A stretch of DNA of 64,000 nucleotides from Przewalskia tangutica (Eukaryota; Streptophyta; Magnoliopsida; Solanales; Solanaceae). The stretch spans positions 22,611,873-22,675,872 of the forward strand of contig CM056740.1 of NCBI GenBank assembly GCA_029844215.1, written 5' to 3'. Shown here one piece after another: positions 57,560-64,000 of this stretch; position 1 is the stretch's first letter; every line of letters begins with the position of its first letter. The translations under genes and the position numbers were made by a program. The notes under the pieces were generated by a model, which was given only the letters and a program-made list of their open reading frames with translations, did no database searches and was not told the DNA's origin.

Positions 57560-57984
57560 TAAGTAAGGGAAATGAATTACCTGAAGGTGTAGGGAATAAG
57601 TGAGGATACTTCCTCAACATGTCCTCCTCCGCTTCCCAAGTCATCTCCTCCCGGTTATCATTCCTCTACAAGACTTTGACGGAAGCCACATCCTTGGTCC
57701 GCAGTCGCCTGACCTGGCGATCGAGTATCGCTATGGGAATCTCCTCATACGATAACCCCTCTGTCACCTGGACCTCACTAGCAGGGAAAACTCTCGCTGG
57801 ATCTCCGATACACTTCCGTAACATAGAAACATGGAAGACCGGATGTACCGCCTCTAACTCTGATGACAGATCCAACTCATAGGAAACCTTGCCTACTCGA
57901 CGGACGATCTGGTAGGGCCCAATGTACCTTGGGCTGAGTTTCCCTTCTTACCGAATCTCATCACACCCTTCATGGGTGACACCT
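57560..57984 (-). pseudogene. pol: Integrase C-terminus and chromodomain of E2b (premature stop)
   Basis: The frame 57875-57666 reads VFHVSMLRKCIGDPARVFPASEV, then EIPIAILDRQVRRLRTKDVASVKVL and a stop at 57666-57668. That codon is the Trp of VKVLW in E2a. The chromodomain remainder (RNDNREEMTWEAEED, KYPHLF) follows in the same frame after the stop. GPY is encoded at 57912-57920. A genuine read-through is unlikely; this chromodomain is dead unless the stop is a base-call error. Confidence 0.87.
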
Positions 57985-58979
57985 TCAAGAAGACCCAATC
58001 GCTCACGAAACTCCAAATGCCGACGCCGATTATCCGCATATGACTTCGCCGACTGAGCTTCTTCGGTCTCTCTGGATAAGCTTCACGTTATCCACACTGT
58101 GAACCAAGTCCGCCAACTAATCGCACTCGCCCACGCCGAACCAACCAATCGGCGATCTACATTTCCGCCATATAAAGCCTCGTATGGCGCCATCTCAGAT
58201 ATCGGAATGGTAGCTGTTGTTATAAGAAAACTCCACAAGAGGCAAATGATCCTCCCAGCTACTCCTGAAATCAATCACGCAGGCTCGCAGCATATCTTCA
58301 AGTGTCCGATAATACGCTCGCCGCCGATCCCGAGGATGAAATGTTGTACTGAGACTCACCTGTGTCCCTAATTCCTTCTGAAAAGACCTCCAGAAGTTAG
58401 CCGTAAACTGGGCTCCCCTATCAGATATAATCGAGACCGGGACACCGTGCAGCCTCACAATCTCTCTGATGTACAATCTGGCATAGTCCTCAGCCGAAAA
58501 CGTCGTCCTAACTGGAAGGAAATGGGCTGATTTCACACCACAACAATAACCCAAATTGAGTCGTACTTCCTCTGAGTACGAGGTAACCCTGTAACAAAGT
58601 CCATGTTGATCACCTCCCACTTCCAAGTCGGAATCTCAATAGCCTGCAATAATCCACTGGGCCTCTGGTGCTCGACCTTGACCTGCTGGCAATTAGGACA
58701 CTGTGCAACAAAGCCTGCCACGTCCCTCTTTAGGCCATCCCACCAATACAAACATCTGAGGTCATGGTACATCTTGGTAGACCCCGGATGGATAGAATAA
58801 CAAGCACTGTGTGCCTCCCCCAAAATCTGCTGACGAAGTCCTGTCACATCGGGAACACACAACCGGCCCTCAAATCTTAGCACCCCATCAGGCGCTACCT
58901 CGAATAGACTCTTCTCCTCCCGAAGAGCTGCATCTCGATACCGTACCAACACTGGGTCCTCAAACTGTCGCCTCTTCAC
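57985..58979 (-). pseudogene. pol: Integrase of E2b, zinc-binding and catalytic core domains
   Basis: Two overlapping frames cover it. 58979-58533 has the N-terminal zinc-binding domain (His57 and His64 with Cys94 and Cys97 of that frame; YSIHPGSTKMYHDL and CPNCQQVK) and the core start, INMDFVTGLP, with the first catalytic Asp at residue 127. 58626-58195 has KSAHFLPVRTTFSAEDYARLYI, then GVPVSIISDRGAQFTANFW with the second Asp at 58420-58422, then TLEDMLRACVIDFR and FSYNNSYHS. The stretch just before TLEDML, where the catalytic Glu is expected, is altered to RDRRRAYYR, so that residue is not visible. A frame shift occurs around 58535-58570. Confidence 0.9.
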
Positions 58980-59007
58980 CTCATCAACGATGGAAGACTC
59001 GGCAACC

Positions 59008-59640
59008 TCACGAACTGCACTTACTATCGTCGGTATCGATCAATCGAACCCCAAGGCTCGCTAGCTGGTGGATCTGACGGACCATGTCCTGTCTCTCTGG
59101 CTGCACCTCTGACAGGCTCCCAATCGATCTACGACTCAAGTCATCCACAACTACGTTGGCTTTCCCCGGATGGTATAGAATATCAACATCATAATCTTTC
59201 AGCAACTCTAACCACCGTCTTTGTCGCAAGTTCAGCTCCCTTTGCCTGAAGATATACTGGAGGCTCTTGTAGTCTGTATAAATATCCACATGAACCCCAT
59301 ACAAATAATGTATCCAAATCTTCAAGGCATGAATAACTGCGGCCAACTCTAAGTCGTGGGTAGGGTAATTCCTCTCATGCTTAGAATCGCCGGAAGCATA
59401 GGCTATAACCTGCCGTCGCGTCAAAACACACCAGCCCGATACTCGAGGCATCACAATAGATCACGCACTGCCTAACCCTCGTAAAGAGTAAGAACTGGGT
59501 GTAGTCAACCTTTCCTTCAAAGAATCGGAAACCCTTCTCGCAAGCCTTTGTCCATCGGAACTTGCGCCCGAGTCGACTAGTCATGGTCTTTGAAATCAAG
59601 CAAGCGCTCCACAAACCTACGATAATAACTCGCCAAAACT
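59008..59640 (-). pseudogene. pol: RNase H of E2b
   Basis: 59614-59381 holds ACEKGFRFFEGK and VRQCVIYCDASSIGLVC with the first acidic residue. 59454-59008 continues with VIAYASGDSKHERNYPTHDLELAAVIHALKIW (second acidic residue), YGVHVDIYTDYKSLQYIF (third) and WLELLKDYDVDILYHPGKANVV. One frame shift lies at about 59400-59440. It precedes the integrase in the usual RT-RNase H-integrase order. Confidence 0.88.
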
Positions 59641-60331
59641 AAGAAATCGCGCCTCGGTCGGAGTAGTAGGTCTCGCCAAGACTTGATCGCCTCAATCTTT
59701 TCCGTATCCACCCAACACCATCATTGATAATGTGCCCAGAATGCCATCGAGGCCAACCAAAACTCACACTTGGAGAACTTGGCGACAATCGCCGGCTCGA
59801 GGACCCCAATCGTCCTCAAGTGATCTGCATGCTCCTGCTCTGTCCGTGAATAAACCAGGATGTCATCAATGAATACTATCACAAATGTATCCAAAAATGG
59901 CTTGAACACCCGGTTCATCAAATCCATAAATACCGCTGGAGCGTTGGTCAAACCGAAAGACATAACCCTGAACTCATAGTGCCCATACCGGGTCCTGAAT
60001 GCAGTCTTTGGGATATCTGCCTCTCGAACTCGCACCTGATGATAACCAGACCGCAGGTCTATCTTGGAGAAACACCTCGCACCCTGCAACTGGTCAAACA
60101 AATCATCAATCCTGGGGAGGGGGTACCTATTCTTGATGGTTACCTTATTCAGCTGCCTGTAATCAACACACATACGCAGCGTCCCATCCTTCTTCTTCAC
60201 AAACAAAACCGGCGCTCCCCAGGGAGAAACACTAGGCCTGATGAAGCCTTTTTCCAGCAAATCTTTCAGCTGGTCCTTCAGCTCCCTCAACTCAGCAGGT
60301 GCCATCCTGTATGGCGGAATGGAAATAGGTC
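59641..60331 (-). pseudogene. pol: Reverse transcriptase of E2b (open over the catalytic domain)
   Basis: A single frame of 194 residues (60305-59721): ELRELKDQLKDLLEKGFIRP, SVSPWGAPVLFVKKKDG, RMCVDYRQLNKVTIKNRYPL, KIDLRSGYHQVRV with the first catalytic Asp, then FGLTNAPAVFMDLMNRVF and FVIVFIDDILVYS. FIDD codons are at 59862-59873, and KCEFWLA follows. The frame is lost at AFWAHYQ, before the connection to RNase H, and cut upstream by the solo LTR at 60332. The methionine at 60305 is internal, not a true start, because pol is translated as a polyprotein. Confidence 0.93.
60327..60331. other. Left target-site duplication of the solo LTR (AGGTC)
   Basis: AGGTC precedes TGTTATACCCCG and recurs at 63656-63660. 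The undisturbed site is 16719-16723 in E2a. Confidence 0.92.
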
Positions 60332-60830
60332 TGTTATACCCCGTAGTTCCAGAGTATGTATGTGTGGATGTACGTACAATTGTTTAAGCCCTAATTAGGT
60401 TTAGGGTGAAATTGAGAACTTTCGACGGAAAAGATTCCGAACCTTGTGAAGGAAATTTTACGTTTTTAATATTTTAACCGATTACGGATTTTTTTTCCGA
60501 GAGATGAAATATTTTGGACCTGTAGGAGGGCAACATGTGTCACCCCACTTAGGCCCATGTTGGACGATTTGTATGGCCAAGTGGAAAAGGTCAAGTGGTC
60601 AAAGTCTTGGAAGATATTTTGGTTGGGATAGTGGGAGTAGGTGGGCGTTTTTTTGTGGGCAAGTGGGAGAAGCTTGGACGGTTTTGGGAGGAGCATGTGG
60701 CTAGCCACATGGCTCATTGTTGTGGTGGACATATGTCCCAATGTTGTGGTGGACACTTGGTGGAAGACTCCACTCACACAAGCTATCTAATCTACACCCT
60801 CCACTTGCTTGAATCTTGGCCCTTGTTTGT

Positions 60831-60840
60831 TCTATAAATA
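60831..60840 (+). promoter_or_regulatory. TATA box of the solo LTR
   Basis: TCTATAAATA about 500 bases into the LTR, with CCCCCC directly after, the same arrangement as in the other LTRs here. Confidence 0.62.
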
Positions 60841-62539
60841 CCCCCCTCTAGTTGCAAGACTTCTTCATCCACTAAACATTTTTCCAAGTCTCAAAATCCC
60901 TCTCCCCCTTTGAGAAGCTCTCGGCCAAACACCTTCCCCCCCCTTCCTAGTAGCTCTCGCCGAAAACCCCACCCCCCCCCCCCCCTTAGTAGAAAAATTC
61001 CTCCAAGTATTGTACTATCCCAAAATACCTTAGCCCAAATACCTTGTAGTATTCCAAAGTTACCTCTATACTAAGAGCCCGGAAATACTACTATATTTCC
61101 TTTAGTCACAAAACGAAACCCTAGGATAATCTTCATAGTTGGTTGAAGTATTAAGTAGAAGTTGTGTAGAAACTTCTAAGGGTTTCTTGGAGCGGATTGG
61201 AGCGTACAGAATAGGAGCTAAACGTTGCTCAGGATCGACTTTTAATCTCGGATAATTTTGGGCTTATCGAGGTAATGATCTATGTCCCTCTATTGTAATT
61301 GGATATTACATATTGTAGTAGTTTATAATTGAGTATAAGATATACTGGAAGAATCAGTATAAAGAATTGAACTGTAATTACATAGGACTGTATTACAGTA
61401 GACTTGTGTAGTTTGACGGGTAGGGAAGTGTTGCCCAATTTTCCATAGAAATAAGAACCTTCTGCTTAGAATATTCTACAGAGTAGTCTAGACGTTGATA
61501 GACGTATTTGACTATTATAGGTTGATACTCTGCGCGCGACATATTCGACTTGGCAGGTGGATTTCGCCGAGGAGGTATGTGATTCTTCCTATCCTCTTGA
61601 GCATGATACTTTTAAAATATATATAGTACGGTAGACGTACGTGTGTTAACTGAACGTGGTTTTACTTCAATGTCTTTCGACTTGAGTTTTAAATAATAAG
61701 AATCTTGAAGTATTTCAAAAGAATTATGAATCGTTTTTGAAAGAAGAGTAATACTTGGTTTTAAAAGCTTAAGAGTTATACTAGCTTTATGGGAAATTAG
61801 GTATAACGACTTAAGAAAGATAAAAGGAACGGTTTACTAAATTGTTTATGAAAGCTTTGTATTGATTTCGGAAAGGGGAAATAAGTATCGAACAAACCAC
61901 TGCAGCGCTAATAAAGAAAAATGTATCGACGAAGTAAGTATTATTAAAACCAGTAGAAACCTCCATCTGCATAGAAGCTAAGATAAGACAAAATTGTATT
62001 ACATTTCCTAGATCATGGCTGCTTTAATAAGATCATTAATAAACAAGTTTTGATTTTCTTAAAAAAATTTCAAAGAAAGGACTTGATTTATAAAAGACAA
62101 AGAATTGAAAATTTGAAGTGTTTTCGTTTAAAAAGGAAGGCATGCTTTTGTCTTAAGTTGGTTCAAAAAGAAGGTAGGGAAATTGTTTTGGTTTACTTAA
62201 AAAGACAGTCACTCTATTTTGATACTACGGGTATCGTGTGACTTTTGTGAAAGAAACGGATCTTTTTAAAAGAGTTAATGTATGTAGTATGTTGGGGATA
62301 AGAACCCGAACTTGTTGACATAAAATAGAAAGTACCTTGTGTGAATAACTTGACTATGTTGGCTTGTGATAGCCTTGTAATACTTTCTTGTTGGTTTGAT
62401 AAGTAAACATGTTATGATGTTACGTGTGTTAGTGTCTTGTGATGTTTGTGTAAGGGGGTTATTCTTGTTGTGCTTACGTTGTTAAACGATAAGCCCGTTG
62501 TACTGCTATTATATCACATACCCCCCTGACTTGTTATGA

Positions 62540-62815
62540 TGCCGAGGGCTTGCCACCCTCGATGCGAGGAATACCTCATGCGGGTCTGTGTGGCCTATGC
62601 GGAGCTGCGGGAGTTCCAGGACAGGATGATCACTCCGGGTGTGTTACGCCGATGCGAGGTATTATACCTTATGCGGTCCATAGGACTATGCGGACTTCGG
62701 AGGTCCAGGAGGATGCCGCGGGTTAGATACCCCCGATGCGAGGAATACCTCATGCGGGCCTATGTGTGGCCTATGCGGAGCTGCTGCAAGTTCCAGGATT
62801 AGACGCGCACATTGA
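62540..62815 (+). repeat. Three tandem-like units in the solo LTR
   Basis: A unit containing GATGCGAGGAATACCTCATG, TGTGGCCTATGCGGAGCTGC and a GTTCCAGGA tail occurs near 62560, 62655 (degenerate) and 62737, at 80-95 base spacing. Reverse-strand versions are found in each minus-strand LTR of the window. Confidence 0.75.
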
Positions 62816-63655
62816 TACTGAGGGCGAGTGGCCAGCTTCGATCATGTGGCGCGGTCTAGAAAGACCTCGTGATACAGTCTTATAGCATTGTTGGTACGGT
62901 GGGTTTTAGGAGTCGGTTATGCCTTCGTACTTACCCCGTACGGTTTTATTATGACACAGGTGGGACCTGGTGTTCAGGTGTATTCCTTGGTGCTTTTATA
63001 TCATGGACTGCCGGCAGTGAGGAAGGAATTCCACGGGCATGATTGATATTGTGGGCATGAGACCCATGGTTATATTTGAGTGATGACTTTAAGGGCGTGA
63101 GTCCCTGACTTGATATGATCACATATTGTGTATCGTAAATTGGTTATCATATATGTCTTCTGCTTTATATAGACTATTATGATTTCATTTACAGTATTTT
63201 CAGTTTCACATACTTGGTACCTGTTGTACTGACCTCCTTCGGGGGGCTGCGTTCATGCCGCAGGTAGAGGTACACCAGTTGTTGATCCTCGCTCATAGGA
63301 TCACATTTCAACATTTTGGGAAGCTCCGTTTCTCCGGAGGCTTATCTTGGTATAGTCCTGCCGTTGTAGGTACTTACATTCGGGGTATGGCGAACCCGCC
63401 CCGTCGTTGTTGTTATAACACTCTTAGAGGTCTGTAGTACTGTTGTGGGCAGGGTTTGTAAAAGGGATGTAACTGTTCAAGTTTTTATTTTTTTATATAT
63501 AAATACAGAAAGGTAACCGTTTTGGTTAGCCTGTCTTCTTATTTCACTGTTTGTCGTTTATGAGTTTTTATTTTTCCGCTGATTTTCTCTGATGTTGTAT
63601 CACTAGGGTGCCCGGGGTAAGGCACCAGTCGCGGGCCCGAGGTCGGGTCGTGACA

Positions 63656-63660
63656 AGGTC
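63656..63660. other. Right target-site duplication of the solo LTR (AGGTC)
   Basis: A perfect repeat of 60327-60331. Confidence 0.92.
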
Positions 63661-64000
63661 GAGTGTCTGGCAACGTGTCAATACAAAACTCAATCTCCCT
63701 CTCAGGAGGGATACCCGGAAGATCGTCTGGGAACACATCTGGAAACTCCTTAACCACGGCATCGATCAAGAAGCGGCACCTCGGCCTGTATCAAATACCC
63801 GAACCAGATGATAGATGTACCCTTTCTGCACCATCTTCCTAGCCTTGAGGTAAGAAATAAACCTACCCCTCGGCGACGCTGTGTTGCCCTTCCACTCGAT
63901 AACTGGCTCGCCAGGAAACTGGAACCGAACCAACCTATCCCTACAGTCAACGTTGGCATAACAAGAAGTCAACCAGTCCATACCGATAATGACATCAAAA
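63661..64000 (-). pseudogene. pol: PR-RT linker and protease end of E2b (cut by window edge)
   Basis: The frame from 63769 leftward reads AVVKEFPDVFPDDLPGIPPEREIEFCID, the conserved region just before RT. The 63981-63766 frame reads MDWLTSCYANVDCRDRLVRFQF, GEPVIEWKGN and FISYLKARKMVQKGYIYH, typical of the post-protease linker in this clade. A frame change near 63770 separates them. The protease active site lies beyond 64000. Confidence 0.82.

Larger units (their letters stand above)
60332..63655 (+). repeat. Solo LTR, plus strand, inserted in pol of E2b
   Basis: 3324 bp from TGTTATACCCCG to GGGTCGTGACA, flanked on both sides by AGGTC, with no internal region. TATA box TCTATAAATA is at 60831-60840. 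A poly-C run of about 15 lies at 60971-60985. GATGCGAGGAATACCTCATG units occur at about 62560, 62655 and 62737. It is the same group as the LTR at 1-1777. It most likely formed by recombination between the two LTRs of a complete element. ORF 62050-62241 and others inside it are not element genes. Confidence 0.93.
44822..64000 (-). mobile_element. E2b: second full-structure E2-family element, runs off the right edge
   Basis: 3' LTR 44822-46078 and 55729-57401, internal 57402-60331 and 63661-64000 onward. Pol order on the minus strand is protease linker, RT, RNase H, integrase, chromodomain, matching E2a. It carries E6 in its LTR and a solo LTR in pol. Its gag, leader and 5' LTR lie beyond 64000. 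It is the best-preserved pol in the window: RT is one open frame, and integrase and RNase H are each one or two frames. Confidence 0.9.

Noticed and set aside
60961..60990. Long poly-C tract as a possible functional element
   Set aside because: It matches the G/C runs present at the same place in other LTRs, with variable length that is probably sequencing uncertainty.
1..64000. Host genes, tRNA or rRNA genes between the elements
   Set aside because: Every stretch is accounted for by an LTR or an element internal region. I saw no gene-like exons, tRNA cloverleaf or rRNA sequence outside them.

Overview
This window is a nested pile of Ty3/gypsy LTR retrotransposons from a flowering-plant genome. 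I see no host gene, no structural RNA gene and no bacterial or viral gene organisation. The coding remnants are gag with a CCHC knuckle, protease, reverse transcriptase with an FIDD motif, RNase H, an integrase with HHCC and GPY motifs, and a chromodomain. The primer site matches initiator-Met tRNA and the LTRs are 2.4 to 3.5 kb. Together these fit the Tekay/Del chromovirus group. A solanaceous or other asterid host is plausible but cannot be settled from sequence reading alone.

Layout, left to right. 1-1777 is the right part of a plus-strand LTR. It abuts LTR 'C' (minus strand, 1778-3160 and 12855-13860), which is split by element E1 (plus strand, 3161-12854, TSD AATTC). LTR C is the 3' LTR of E2a, whose internal region is 13861-18790 and whose truncated 5' LTR is 18791-19464. 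At about 19465 it is fused to a truncated LTR of E3. The internal region of E3 (19888-22668 and 31627-32106) is split by E4 (22669-31626). The 5' LTR of E3 (32107-34731 and 44297-44821) is split by E5 (34732-44291, TSD ACTCA). Next comes E2b, a second copy of the E2 family. Its 3' LTR (44822-46078 and 55729-57401) is split by E6 (46079-55728). Its pol (57402-60331, then from 63661) is split by a solo LTR (60332-63655, TSD AGGTC). E2b runs off the right edge.

Two functional classes are present. E1, E2a and E2b have the full gag-PR-RT-RH-IN-chromodomain order and were once autonomous; all are now broken by frameshifts and stops. E3, E4, E5 and E6 share one reduced internal region of about 2.6-3.3 kb: a gag remnant, an anonymous segment of about 600 bp in place of PR-RT-RNase H, and an integrase remnant with no recognisable chromodomain. 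They keep the same PBS, leader and PPT region as the full elements. This looks like a non-autonomous lineage that amplified in its deleted form, presumably on proteins supplied by the full-length relatives.

Two RNA-level structures recur in every element whose relevant end is in the window. One is a leader hairpin with a palindromic GTGCAC in its loop, between PBS and gag. The other is an AACATTCG/CGAATGTT hairpin just before the PPT. Separately, many stretches show a patchy pattern in which CAG or CTG has lost its middle base and G/C runs are shortened. This is more like sequencing or assembly error in methylated DNA than evolution, so frameshift counts here should be read with caution.
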